Assembly (NCBI GenBank): GCA_026120035.1
Contig: JALRME010000050.1
Coordinates: 1-64,000, forward strand
Direction of reading: 5' to 3'
Source: Coleophoma eucalyptorum
Lineage: Eukaryota; Ascomycota; Leotiomycetes; Helotiales; Dermateaceae
DNA length: 64,000 nt
Of the stretch, positions 33,397 through 43,583 are shown piece after piece. The notes under the pieces were generated by a model that was not told the DNA's origin, searched no databases, and saw only the letters and a list, made by a program, of their open reading frames with translations. The translations under genes and the position numbers were made by a program. The number at the start of each line of letters is the position of its first letter. The first letter of the stretch is position 1.

Positions 33397-34741
33397 ATGG
33401 AGTCTTCAAAATCTTGGCTTCCAATTCCAAAAGGCTCTCATTTCTCTCTTGCCAATATTCCATTTGGCATCATTAGCACTGCTGCAACAAGCGACCCCCG
33501 ACCCGCGATAGCGATTGGCGAATATGCCTTGGATCTGTCCATCTTCACTGCTGATCATGGATTTTCTGCGTTAAAAGACAGTTACTTATATCAAAATGTC
33601 TTCCATAAATCAACGTTGAACGAATTTGCTGCTCTTGGTCGACCTACTCACCGAGCAGTCCGCATGTACCTTCAAGACGTATTCTCAATTACGACACCAC
33701 ACCCAGAAATACTAAAGGATAAGAATGATCTACAGTCAAAGGCCCTGATCCCACTAAAGAACGTAACAAACCATTTGCCTCTCCAAGTTGGCGACTACTC
33801 AGACTTTTTTGCTGGCTACTACCATGCTCTTAAAGCCATCCAGGTTTACGACGTTAAATTAGCAGCAAATTATTCACACATGCCAGTAGGATACAATGGC
33901 CGATCAGCATCGGTTGTCGTATCAGGAACACCGATTCGCAGGCCATACGGGCAGTTTGTAGAGAAGCCGGGAAACCTTCCAGTGTATGGCCCTACAAAAC
34001 AGCTAGATTTTGAAGTTGAACTCGGCTGTTTTATCGGGAAACCTAGTACCTTTGGTGAGCCCATTTGCGTTAACAGCGGCGAAGATCATATATTTGGTAT
34101 TGTGCTCCTGAATGACTGGTCAGCACGCGATATTCAAGCATGGGAAATGCCACCGTTAGGCCCAGTCAATGGGAAGAGCTTTGGCACATCGATTAGCCCA
34201 TGGGTTGTTCTGGCTGACGCACTCGAACCATTCCGAAGTACACCGGTCAAGAATCAAACTCCCATTCTACCCTATCTGGAGGAGCAAGAAAAGAACAGTG
34301 TGTATGATATTAAGCTCCAGGCGACGCTTACAAGTAAGTGTTCCTAATCTTTTCTACTGCCAATGAGAGTAGAATCATGCTCTGACCAAATTCTTAGCTC
34401 CATCTGGCAATTCACAGACAGTGACTTGTCTCAGTAGTAAGCATACTCTCTGGTCTTTTCCCCAGATGATAGCCCATCAGTCTTGCAACGGCTGCCCAAT
34501 GAAAAGCGGAGATATCATGGCTTCCGGAACCATCTCTGGCCCTAGCCGCGCAGAGTACGGGACTTTCCTCGAAATCAATGATAACGGTGCTCTGACAACC
34601 AGCATCGATGGGAAGGAAGAGAGAAGTTACCTTCTGGACGCTGACATGGTGACATTTAGCGGTATCTGCGGAGCTGATGATGAGGCTTTGGTTGGCTTTG
34701 GAACCTGTACGGGGATGATATTGCCAGCAATGAAGCGGTGA
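33397..34741 (+). CDS. Fumarylacetoacetase (FAH)
   Basis: Two exons (33397-34333 and 34398-34741; 64-base intron) give 426 residues, close to the family's usual length. The start at 33397 (MESSKSWLPIPKGSHFSL) fits the family; the upstream open frame has no ATG. Diagnostic blocks are present in order: GDYSDFFAGYYHA, HMPVGYNGRSASVVVSGTPI, LDFEVELGCFIG (metal Glu pair), LLNDWSARDIQAWE, GKSFGTSISPWVV, QSCNGCPMKSGDIMASGTISGP, LVGFGTCTG. FAH hydrolyses fumarylacetoacetate to fumarate and acetoacetate, the last step of tyrosine and homogentisate breakdown, and needs a divalent metal. No homogentisate dioxygenase or maleylacetoacetate isomerase is nearby, so this copy may serve a special pathway rather than general tyrosine catabolism. 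Confidence 0.92.
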
Positions 34742-34966
34742 TTCTCTGATTCTACGAACTAGCCGATTCACATGTAGGGAAATGAGGACAACTAGGAATA
34801 GAATAGTAGTCTTCGCTAAAACTCTCCTCACCATTAGAATTATGCAGTACACGTTCAAATGAAGAACCTACCTTATGTTAATTTATGGACTATTGTCCTC
34901 ACTTTACTAAACAAATTAAACTTTAATAAAAAAATCATCAAATTTTAGCTAGTTTGCCCTTGAAGT

Positions 34967-35806
34967 TTATTTATTTTCGTCTTTCATCTCATTGGGATCG
35001 TATTGGTTATTGCTCATAGGCCAATATGTGAAGCATCCCAGAGCCTCATGTGCCATACCGGTATTCATTTCCTTGGTGAAAAGCTCCCTCCAAGGCTGAA
35101 TTAAGAGACTCCGGGTCAAACGACGATGAACGCGAGGCTTAGGAAGAAACTTTGTACGCGCAATCTCCCAGGCGCGATCGAGCAACTTGTCTGTCGAATG
35201 CACCTCGCTTACTAACCCAAGCTGCTTCGCTTCATCCGCGTAGATCTTCTCTCCCATATATATAAAATATCGCCCTCGATTGTGACCAAGAAGCTCTCTG
35301 TACACGGTCTGCACTCCATCGCCAGGAACAATTCCGAAGCCGTCGAAGTGGCCGTCGTAAAAGTACGTGTTGTCTGAGGCAATAACAATATCGTTCAATA
35401 GCGCCAGCTCGCCATGCACAACAACTGGCCCATTCACGGCTGCGATCACAGGGATCTGAAGGTCGATTAGGGAAAATGGCTCGCGTGTCTGATTCCTGTA
35501 CATGATCTCATACGCTTGTTTGTCGCTGAACAAGCCATTAAATCCGTTGCGCTCCCAGCTTCGCCCGTCAAAGCCCCCGAGAAACGAGTCCCCTGTGCCA
35601 GTGAAAATCATGATTTCGTTCTCCGGATCGTCGTTGATATCTCGCATAGCTGGGACTAAAGCACTGTGGATTTCGAGATTCCATAAAAGAGGACCCCCAT
35701 CTGTGTGCATCTTGACTTCGAGAATACCATCTTGCCGCCGGAAGGTGAAGAAGTTCGCGTATTTTTTAGAGTAGTCTTCCAGTCGTGTTCTGTAAATTTC
35801 AGACAT
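34967..35806 (-). CDS. Crotonase-superfamily hydrolase resembling 6-oxocamphor hydrolase (beta-diketone hydrolase)
   Basis: Intronless, 279 residues. The fold is enoyl-CoA hydratase/isomerase (VNGP near 125, IVIASD near 140, RGRYF near 177). What separates it from true hydratases is VNGPVVVHGELALLNDI (His131), YFYDGHFDG (Asp151, His153) and GIVPGDGV (Asp163). From memory, His131, His153 and Asp163 fall close to the catalytic His122, His145 and Asp154 of bacterial 6-oxocamphor hydrolase, with near-equal offsets; HTDGGPLLW near residue 34 also resembles that family. Such enzymes cleave a C-C bond between two carbonyls. It is flanked by FAH, which cleaves the same kind of bond by another fold. 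An ordinary enoyl-CoA hydratase is the alternative. Confidence 0.72.
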   Translation of the reverse strand: MSEIYRTRLEDYSKKYANFFTFRRQDGILEVKMHTDGGPLLWNLEIHSALVPAMRDINDDPENEIMIFTGTGDSFLGGFDGRSWERNGFNGLFSDKQAYEIMYRNQTREPFSLIDLQIPVIAAVNGPVVVHGELALLNDIVIASDNTYFYDGHFDGFGIVPGDGVQTVYRELLGHNRGRYFIYMGEKIYADEAKQLGLVSEVHSTDKLLDRAWEIARTKFLPKPRVHRRLTRSLLIQPWRELFTKEMNTGMAHEALGCFTYWPMSNNQYDPNEMKDENK

Positions 35807-36213
35807 TTTCCGGACCTGAATATTTTCTCTCGGAATGATGATAGTGTAATGCTTGTGACTCTCAAGACAAATGCTCGAAAAGAAAAGATATGAACTTCTT
35901 TATGATATTCTTTGATTCTGCCGCTGGATTCGAGGTAGGTATCTGGGGGGAAGCATAAACGGCGGCGGGATTTGCCTCGGTCCCACCAAATCGAGTCTAC
36001 CGATGACTGAGATCCCCAATTCCGGGCCCGGGATTCCTCCACTCCAGGTCAGCCGCAATGGTAGACAGCAGACACAAGGGATTTCTGAGTCGAAACCTGT
36101 AAATAAAACCCTCTGGGCTACTGTCTCCTTCTCCGTCTCAACACATTTTCTCCTGCTTACCACAGCCACATCAATAAGTTTCATATCCAGTTAGCTAATC
36201 CTCATCTAAAATC
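35807..36213. promoter_or_regulatory. Divergent promoter, crotonase gene / SRPBCC gene
   Basis: 407 bases between divergent starts. Contains the perfect palindrome CCGGGCCCGG at 36022-36031 (an everted CCG-N4-CGG) and TCCGGAC near 35812. Possible sites for the cluster's Zn2Cys6 regulator; unproven. Confidence 0.35.
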
Positions 36214-36675
36214 ATGCAAATAATTGTGGGCCAAGTTTCTGAACTCATTAACGCCCCTATCGGTGCCATTTGGGCAATTGTTGGAAACTACGGATGTGAA
36301 AAAGCTTGGCTGCCTGGAATGGCCAAGCGGATCACATTAAAGGGCCACGGCATAGGCTCGGTACGACACATCTGGTTCGAGCCTTTCGACGACTTGCCAG
36401 GCTGGGATGTGGATGAGACGCTTGAGATTTGCGATCCAGAAAACTACAAGATCATGTATAGCAAAGTAGATGTTCCAGACGACCCGTATCCATGCAAGAA
36501 CATGAACGGCACCATTGAGCTGAAACCGTTAGACGAGGAACGTACTCAAATCACCTGGACAGCGCGCTCTGATCCTGTAGATCAAAACACTTTGGACTTT
36601 TTGCAGCTGCAAGTGAAGAAGAGATATACCGCTATGGTTGAAGCTCTTCGAAATCTTGTCGTTTTGGAAGACTAA
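36214..36675 (+). CDS. SRPBCC-fold (Bet v1/START/polyketide-cyclase-like) protein
   Basis: Intronless, 153 residues. The layout matches a small helix-grip fold: an opening beta strand with the APIGAIWAIVGNYG pattern, a WLPGMAKRITLKG strand pair ending in a G-x-G-S-V-R turn, a DETLEICDPENYKIMYSKV segment, paired strands (TQITWTARSD) and a long C-terminal helix (QVKKRYTAMVEALRNL). The fold makes a large hydrophobic pocket and is used by aromatase/cyclases, hydroxynitrile-like enzymes and ligand carriers. No catalytic residue can be named. It shares a promoter with the beta-diketone-hydrolase-like gene, so it may bind or process the same compound. No signal peptide. Confidence 0.7.
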   Translation: MQIIVGQVSELINAPIGAIWAIVGNYGCEKAWLPGMAKRITLKGHGIGSVRHIWFEPFDDLPGWDVDETLEICDPENYKIMYSKVDVPDDPYPCKNMNGTIELKPLDEERTQITWTARSDPVDQNTLDFLQLQVKKRYTAMVEALRNLVVLED

Positions 36676-37252
36676 GTCGGCAGAACGGAGTCGTCATTGC
36701 AGAAAAGTGTTATATTTATCAGTGACGCATGGCCAAGGTGGGGCCAATAGAAGAATTTTAGGCTACGTGAGACATTGGTTCTGTTGATAATCTATAGAGT
36801 CAAGAAACAATATGAATTAAAGGTGGATATATTAATATTTCGCGTACCCCATCCGAAGATACGTGAAATCAATTGGAGAAATTTTCTTCTTTCCTTAGAA
36901 ACAGACTTTTTAAAATATCATATCTTTGATAAATCTTTCCTATCTGATACCTGAAAGCAACATCATGGGGGATGGCACTTGAGGCATGAAAATTGGCATT
37001 TTGGTCTACATGGCCCCTTTTTATACCACTCAGTCCTCGTTAGATGCATCCAACTGCTATGGGGCTTGCTAGATTATTTCTTCAATGCATTCTACACGAC
37101 ACAGAATCTCCATTAGTCATATCGAGTAGTTAAAATGTTTAAAAATAAAAGTCAATTTCTTTTCGTATCTCCCTAATCAAACTCATTGTTATCTCACCCT
37201 CTTCACTTCACACTTCGTATACCCCCCATATATCTCGACGAAAATTCATGTG
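36676..37252. other. Intergenic stretch, convergent 3' ends
   Basis: AT-rich sequence between the SRPBCC gene and the CocE/S15 gene. No gene seen. Confidence 0.4.
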
Positions 37253-39049
37253 CTATGTTGAGAGTATTCTGGGAACGACTGGTATTAATATCTTGCTTAA
37301 ATGTTTAGGGCCAGTATGGATATGATTCACGGCTCCAGTATGGTATGAGGTGTCATAGGGGCGGCCACCAACAACGCCCAAGTCGTCACACTCATTCGCC
37401 GCCGCACCAGCTGCTCCCTCATATGCTCGCCACGCCAGAGCCGTCTGACCTGCGTAAGGCTCAATGACGACTTGGAAGCGGTGATTACGGGGAACGCGAG
37501 CTGTAACAAGAGTCAACTCCACTTCAATGGGTACAATCTCGTGAGGTATGAGGGGAGCGTAATCAGCCTTTCTATGTGTGTGGTAAGGACGCCATTTTGT
37601 TGAGCGGGTAGGGTCGGTCTTGCGGTGGGACACTTTCAGAGCACCATGTGCAAGCGGACAGCCGGGAACCAAGGCATACACGGCGTATTCGGTCTCCTTC
37701 CCGTCCGGATCAAGAACGCGGAAAACTACGTAGACGTCCATGTCTGTTGTGGAAGCGGAAACCCATAATACAGCATTCAAATGACCGGCTATTTCGAGGT
37801 CTTCAGAAAGCGGCCCGGACTCAAATACGGGGTACGATTCGTTCCCAGAAATTTTGGATGGTGCCTCAGCCGAATATGAAGTCACACATGTCTCGCTAGG
37901 AAGACTAAAAGAAAGCGAACCTAACTTCTCCCCGTTTTGGGGGGCATGCAGATAGAGCTCGCGGTATTCGGTGTTGGTCAGGGGCCACTGCTGATCCTTG
38001 CGCCACTCATATTGTCCATTCCCAGTCCTCATGATGACCTGCACAGGAGCGTATTCTGAGGCCCCTGTGCTTCCTTTCATGTGTCGATCAAAAAAAGCGA
38101 TTTGTTGTTCAAGGCATTCGCGGTACATAAATGGCCAGTAGTTTGAATCTACAACAAGAAGCTCCTTATGGGCTGCATTAATGCTGATAAATGCCTCCGA
38201 TCCTCCTCTACCATGAACAGGGGCACCAAGACACACAGATGTGAGGAACGGAACGGTGATTTTTTCAGGTTCAGCAGAACAAAGAATAGCTCCTTGCCAG
38301 CCGTAGTCGTCAGGCTCGGCAAATGAGTGAGTGCGAAGTCGCTGCATAAGATCAACTACCTCCGCGTCTTCTCGGCCTTGGACTGCCTGGACGCGCTCGC
38401 GGACCCAGGAGGAAAGAAAGCCATCTAGACAAAGTCCTCCAGGATGAGCAAGGTCGCGATAGAAGTCAAAATCGCAAGCAAAGGGTATCATGGCTCGGAG
38501 CGCAGGAGGCGAGAGGGCGGCTACACTCCACTGGTTGCATGCGTTATATGATCCTCCGTATAGGCCAACAGCACCGTTGCTCCATGGCTGTTCTGCAGCC
38601 CATTGGATCAGGCCGAAGTAATCTTTAGCTTCTGAGGCAGATAGCGGATCGATGACCCCAGGTGTTGGTCCAACACCACAGGCATCCGCCAAAATTACTA
38701 CGTATCCTCGCGGAACCCAGTCAAAGACGTTCCCACTGACTAGATGTTCGGCAAATGCAAGAGAAGGATCACCTGCCGGAGGCCCTTTCTCAAACCAGTC
38801 ATCCTCGCGCTGCTCAGCTGCGAATCGATCGGCTTTGTTGATAACAGATCCAAACCCAAAAGCTCGTCCATAAATGCTGACACGAACAATGACAGGATAT
38901 CGATCATTACCGGCCGGCCGGTAGATATCTGCAAGCAAATATGAGGAGTTTCGTAGAGGAACAACAACGTCCAAGAGCCGTTCTATGCCGCGAGCCGCCC
39001 TGCGTTTCTCATTGCGAGACTGGGGATCATCTTTAAATTCCTTCATCAT
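37253..39049 (-). CDS. CocE/NonD-family hydrolase (X-Pro dipeptidyl-peptidase S15-like)
   Basis: Intronless, 598 residues. The N-terminal alpha/beta-hydrolase part has the S15 pattern (LLADIYRP, then YPVIVRVSIYGR), RGYVVILADACGVG, and QWAAEQPWSNGAVGLYGGSYNACNQW, where the Ser of GGSYN is the expected nucleophile. The usual small residue after Ser-Tyr is Asn here. The C-terminal half is a jelly-roll domain (EIAGHLNAVLWVSASTTDMD, then VPRNHRFQVVIEPY). In relatives a His lies just before FFDRHLKG; here the equivalent stretch reads DSNYWPFMYRE and lacks an obvious His, so the triad is uncertain. Members hydrolyse esters or amides such as cocaine; the substrate here is unknown. No signal peptide. 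Confidence 0.82.
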   Translation of the reverse strand: MMKEFKDDPQSRNEKRRAARGIERLLDVVVPLRNSSYLLADIYRPAGNDRYPVIVRVSIYGRAFGFGSVINKADRFAAEQREDDWFEKGPPAGDPSLAFAEHLVSGNVFDWVPRGYVVILADACGVGPTPGVIDPLSASEAKDYFGLIQWAAEQPWSNGAVGLYGGSYNACNQWSVAALSPPALRAMIPFACDFDFYRDLAHPGGLCLDGFLSSWVRERVQAVQGREDAEVVDLMQRLRTHSFAEPDDYGWQGAILCSAEPEKITVPFLTSVCLGAPVHGRGGSEAFISINAAHKELLVVDSNYWPFMYRECLEQQIAFFDRHMKGSTGASEYAPVQVIMRTGNGQYEWRKDQQWPLTNTEYRELYLHAPQNGEKLGSLSFSLPSETCVTSYSAEAPSKISGNESYPVFESGPLSEDLEIAGHLNAVLWVSASTTDMDVYVVFRVLDPDGKETEYAVYALVPGCPLAHGALKVSHRKTDPTRSTKWRPYHTHRKADYAPLIPHEIVPIEVELTLVTARVPRNHRFQVVIEPYAGQTALAWRAYEGAAGAAANECDDLGVVGGRPYDTSYHTGAVNHIHTGPKHLSKILIPVVPRILST

Positions 39050-39552
39050 AAATATTATATTAGATTTCCTCTTTCCCGCAGTTGGAGTGGCAGTGATGAC
39101 TTTACACCAATTTTCAGGGGCTACAAGATTATTTGAAGCTCGTTCCAGGAGATGATCTTTCTTTCATAAAGACCAAAGCAACACGCAGGGTCTGGCCGCT
39201 ATTCCTTCTTTGGCTTACGACATTCTAAGAGCCTGCCGGTTACATCTTGGTCTACTATCCCTAGAATTCACACGAGTAGTCGGGGTATCTGCATTCGGTA
39301 ATTATCCGACATGGTAGAGGAGTCGAAAGGAGCCATCTGCTTGTGTAAATGCCGATCAGAATTCACGGTCCTCAACTATCATCCACAGCATGTTACATCA
39401 TCCCTTCGAAAAGAAACAGGCATCCGAATGGCAGCACACAAGTAGAATTGGTAAAATTATCTGCGTCTTAACCTCTCGGGCTACTTAAAAACAGACTGTG
39501 CTAGCTCATTAGGACTGCCACCACTCTAAAAGATTATTCTGGAAATATCTAA
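39050..39552. other. Intergenic stretch
   Basis: Between two minus-strand genes (S15-like and MFS). Presumed promoter of the S15-like gene. Nothing else noted. Confidence 0.4.
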
Positions 39553-41517
39553 CTATGCGTTGCTCGTTGAATCTTGCTTTGTCTCTGGTGTCTCGGTGTC
39601 GTTGCCTCCACCCCACTGTAGTCTCCTCGAAACATTATCAGTTAACATATGGTCAACATTTGGGGTCAAAAATGCCCCAGTCACTCCGCAGACGCCGAAC
39701 GCGATTGACGATAGATAGACAATCTTGAAACTCTGGGAGTAAGATTCTTGATTGGCAGTGACTGCAGCGGCAGCAATGTTGGTAGTAATACCCCGAACGC
39801 CGGTCATATTCCCCACAGACAGACCATTAAGGAGAGCAGAGACGGATGATGATGGCAGCCCCGCATTTTCCACAGCTGGGATCACGTATTTTGGAATGTT
39901 TTTAATCAGCATGTTGTTGAGAATAGTAACAAACACTGCTTGGCCAATGGCAGAAACAGCACCGCGGGATGTGCCTATCAAGCCTAGTGCAATCCCGAGA
40001 TCTTCTTGTTTCAGACAGAATGTTCCTAAGACCATGACTACACTCTCAACATAGCCGACACAAATAGTGATGACGAAAGTGAAACCAATGGCCATTGCTG
40101 GGGTTGATGGAGTTGTCGCAGACATTGCACCAGTGAAGGCTGTTAAAAGTACCATTGACACAATGGCTTGCCACTTCTGGTGTCCGAGAAGCCTAAGGAG
40201 AATACCAGACATAATCTGACCGACCAGGGAGCCTGATTGAACTGTGGGGCATCCATATTAGAGGCGATCAGTAATGCCTATTATAGCGGAGTAACAACTT
40301 ACTGACACAGCTTTTCCAACCGACGTCCATAATCGAATTGCTATACATGAGGGAAACTTGACTGGGGAAATTAAGCAGCAAAGCGATGTAAGTCATATTG
40401 CCAATGCCAGCAACCATGAGAACGCCAACAAAAGCTCTGTTCCTGAACACATTCATAGGCACTAGAGCATATTCTCCGGCGCAATACATCTCCCAAAGCA
40501 CAAAGGTGATTAAGACAGCGACTCCTCCGGCAAGGAAACCAATCACCTTTCCAGAGTTCCAGGGATAAATTGAACCTCCCCATGAGATACCGAGCAAGAA
40601 CATGAGTAGTCCAACAGCGAACAGAAAAATGCCAACAATGTCCAGCATCTTCAATCTGGATACCTTTACCTGGCATCGGGCGTGAAGCATGTTATAGGTC
40701 GGGGGATGGTAGCAAAGGTAAAACAGAAGACTTGACATAGTGCTACAGATAACCGCAGCGTAGAGGCTACAACGCCAACCTGAACTGGTATGAATAACGA
40801 AGGCTCGGGCTATTGCTGTGCCAAACGCTGCCACAGGGACTGTTGCGGTTACTAGTATAGCAATTGCAATGGGGCGATGTTTGTTTGGGACCAACTCCGA
40901 TATGACGATTGCATAGGACAATGCACAACCCGTTGAAACTCCCATGAGTGCAAATCCACCAATAATGGTAGGGATATTCTTTGCTGTGACTGCGATGACT
41001 GAAACCCTCATCAGCTAATGAATTGAGTAGAGAGCACAAAGTACACACTTGCACCGACTAAACCAAAGACGTTGCCAATGATGAAGAACCAGCGCCGTCC
41101 AAGCAAATCCGAAAGCCGCCCGACCAATACAAACATGATCGCTTGGGCCAAGTTCCACTATCAATCGTCAGTTTAACTCACAATACTCTTTGAACGGCCT
41201 CAACTTACTACAATGGAGATCCAGGGGTAGCTAGGGTCCGGTCCCAAATCTTCATTGATGATGCTTATAACGTTTATCGGTTGGGCGACTCCCCAGAATA
41301 CACCCAGGTAAGAGAGCCACACAGCAGTCATGGTGCCTAGAAATTTCCAACTACGATAATAACCGTTTGGTAAATCCTCAACTCGACCTCCAATAGCATC
41401 TATGGCGATTTGACCATTGTCAAGTGCATTGACTTTAGCAATGTTATTGTCGTGAGATTCCGTGTTCAGTTCCTCTAAATGAACAACATCACCAATTTCA
41501 GGCTTATGAGAGCTCAT
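39553..41517 (-). CDS. MFS efflux transporter, TRI12-like
   Basis: Four exons on the minus strand: 41517-41209, 41157-41049, 40998-40303 and 40241-39553; 600 residues. The splices restore a 14-helix drug:H+ antiporter with features of the fungal trichothecene-pump (TRI12) group: RLSDLLGRRWFFIIGN in loop 2-3, SELVPNKHRP, a GWRCSLYAA stretch before helix 6, ISWGGSIYPWNS and GLIGTSRGAVSAIGQAV near the end. A polar N-terminal tail of about 60 residues precedes helix 1. Carriers of this group export toxic metabolites or foreign compounds across the plasma membrane, and also siderophores. Its position suggests export or uptake of the cluster's substrate or product. Direction of transport is not readable. 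Confidence 0.88.
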
Positions 41518-42008
41518 GATTATATCTCTGATGAATGAAGTCTAGAAAAATATAGCCAGAAGTCATATGGGTAATTAAACAAAGATAACAAAAGACGGCT
41601 TCAATCTCAACGACTTATTTAATCGATAATTGAAATGCTGCTCACTAGGGACCCCCCTTTCTTTTTTAAATACACGGGGCAAACGCTATACATGTACTCT
41701 AAAGCTAATCTGCCAATGGTTGGGGGGGGGTTCCCCAACTTCCCCAGTTCCCCGCCCTCCTACCACACAGAGCGAGAGAGGTAACGGAAGTCCTGATCGG
41801 GTATACTACCGGGTTACACCTAGAAAGGCTCGGCACGAATCCACAACAGAAAATTTGAAACCTTGAGCCGAGCAGGCAATGAACGAACTTGATTTAAGCC
41901 GTAATTTATGTCTATTGGTTGGCGTGATGTTTGTATTTGGTGTATTTAAAATTCACGAAGAAATAATTCCCAAGCCAACTTCTCCCACTCTAAGTATTCC
42001 TAGCAAGC
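41518..42008. other. Divergent intergenic region, MFS / SDR 2
   Basis: Holds a run of ten G residues near 41720-41730 and a TATTTAAA element near 41941, about 65 bases before the ATG of SDR 2. No gene seen. Confidence 0.4.
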
Positions 42009-43040
42009 ATGACACAAGTCAAATTCAAGGCTGAGTTGCTTGCCTCTCTCAAGGATAAAGTGGTGGTATTGACTGGTGGCGCCACAGGCATCGGGCGGTC
42101 AGCGGTGCACATCTTCTGCGGTAAGAAATTTTCAAGTTCTCTGGGTTTAGTGTGCTCCTGTTGCCCATTTTACTTACTCAATTATTGTTTAGAAAATGGT
42201 GCTCGAGTGATGGTTGGAGATGTCAATGATCGTGCTGGCGACGAACTTGTGTCTAGTCTTCAGCCCTCAGCCGCCTACATGCATTGTGATGTTTCATCAT
42301 ACGCAAACCTGCTCGCTCTATTTGCCAAAGCAGAGGAATTATTTGGCCGTGTTGACATTGTAGCTGGAAATGCCGGAATCGTAAACTACGACGATATATT
42401 CCTTCCGGAAAAGGATTGGACGCAAGAGCCTTCTATGAGTGAAATTGACATTAATACTAAAGGCGCGTTGTTCACCACACGTATTGGCATGGCCTATCTC
42501 AGGAAGTATGGTGGGGGTGACATTATCCTCACCAGTAGCACGGCTGGGTTCAAAGCATCAGAGGGTTTAGCTACGTACACGGCAAGCAAGCATGGTGTCG
42601 TGGGGCTTATGCGTGGCCTTCACTTGAAGGCAGCGGCTGAGAACATTCGAATAAATATTGTCTTGCCTTTTTTCACCTGTAAGTCAAAACATCAATACTA
42701 TCGTGACTGTTATTTATGTGGCTCACCTCGCCCAGTGACGCAGCTTGCAGAGGTTTTTGAAAAGGAATGGATCAAAGCAGGCTTGCCAATTAACCAGCCC
42801 GAGGATGTGGCAAGAGCAATTATTATCTGTGCAACCGCAAATAGAGCCAATAATGATCAAACGCATGGGAATGCTGTATTACCATTCGAGGGCAAGATGC
42901 TATGGGTCAATGGAGGTGAGAGTTATGAGATCGAAGATGGTATCTGGAAGACCGAGCCACTCTGGCTGGGTGAAGAAAATGTCAAGAGCTTTCCAGAATT
43001 TCACACATCAGACTGGACGGACAGAGATACCTTAAACTAG
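42009..43040 (+). CDS. Short-chain dehydrogenase/reductase, cluster SDR 2
   Basis: Three exons (42009-42120, 42193-42678 and 42736-43040; introns 72 and 57 bases) give 300 residues. Both introns are multiples of three and free of stops, so the open frame runs through them; the splices are placed by donor/acceptor signals and because the intron peptides break the family sequence. Motifs: TGGATGIG, NAG in GNAGIVNYDD, catalytic Ser in ILTSSTAG, and YTASKHG. The C-terminal half is longer than in minimal SDRs and resembles fungal 15-hydroxyprostaglandin-dehydrogenase-like proteins (PEDVARAIIIC..., then LWVNGGESYEIEDG). Asp in VMVGDVND favours NAD(H). It is adjacent to SDR 3 on the same strand. Substrate unknown. 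Confidence 0.87.
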   Translation: MTQVKFKAELLASLKDKVVVLTGGATGIGRSAVHIFCGKKFSSSLGLVCSCCPFYLLNYCLENGARVMVGDVNDRAGDELVSSLQPSAAYMHCDVSSYANLLALFAKAEELFGRVDIVAGNAGIVNYDDIFLPEKDWTQEPSMSEIDINTKGALFTTRIGMAYLRKYGGGDIILTSSTAGFKASEGLATYTASKHGVVGLMRGLHLKAAAENIRINIVLPFFTCKSKHQYYRDCYLCGSPRPVTQLAEVFEKEWIKAGLPINQPEDVARAIIICATANRANNDQTHGNAVLPFEGKMLWVNGGESYEIEDGIWKTEPLWLGEENVKSFPEFHTSDWTDRDTLN

Positions 43041-43583
43041 GTTCATTGATTGCTAGTGATTAGACAATTTTATCTATATAGTTCCGTTCTGGCAATGATG
43101 CCCAATTGCTTTGCTATACGCCCCTTTCCCCCCTCCAGAGCAACCTCAGTAAATATAGCCTTGAAATATATAAAATTTGAGTTAAATACGATATTCCGTC
43201 AACTCGTCTGTCAATCATTCCTAAATGACCCAAGGTAGGATTTACTGTAAGAATATCATGTACTTAGGCCAAGAATCCCTGAAAATCTGGCTTTTCAATC
43301 ATTGGACCATCTGGAATTCAGAGTGATTCGGTAATACTGGTTTTGGCGAAGTCCCGAAAACCCAGATTCACTCCCGTAAAGCTGTATATAAATGACTCAC
43401 GATCTGAACATCCAATGTCGAGTAGTGATTCATTCATCACGCTTGAGAAAACGAACCAATACAGAATTACTATCAAATCTACTCTTTGAAATTTCCCCTC
43501 GGAACTCCCCGCTTTTGAAGATATTTGAGCTATTGACTTGGCCTACTTTCATCCAACTTCAATATATCTCCGGGATATCAAAA
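43041..43583. other. Intergenic stretch between SDR 2 and SDR 3
   Basis: Includes the 5' flank of SDR 3 with its TATA box. An in-frame ATG at 43392 lies inside this stretch but is rejected as the start (see the TATA entry). Confidence 0.4.
43385..43392 (+). promoter_or_regulatory. Possible TATA box of SDR 3
   Basis: TATATAAA overlaps the ATG at 43392 that opens the long in-frame extension. Transcription should begin some 25-60 bases downstream of it, so that ATG would not be in the mRNA, and the ATG at 43584 becomes the start. Confidence 0.4.

Noticed and set aside
43392..43583. In-frame ATG 64 codons upstream of SDR 3
   Set aside because: It overlaps a TATA-like box, and the extension does not resemble SDR sequence; the ATG at 43584 fits the family.
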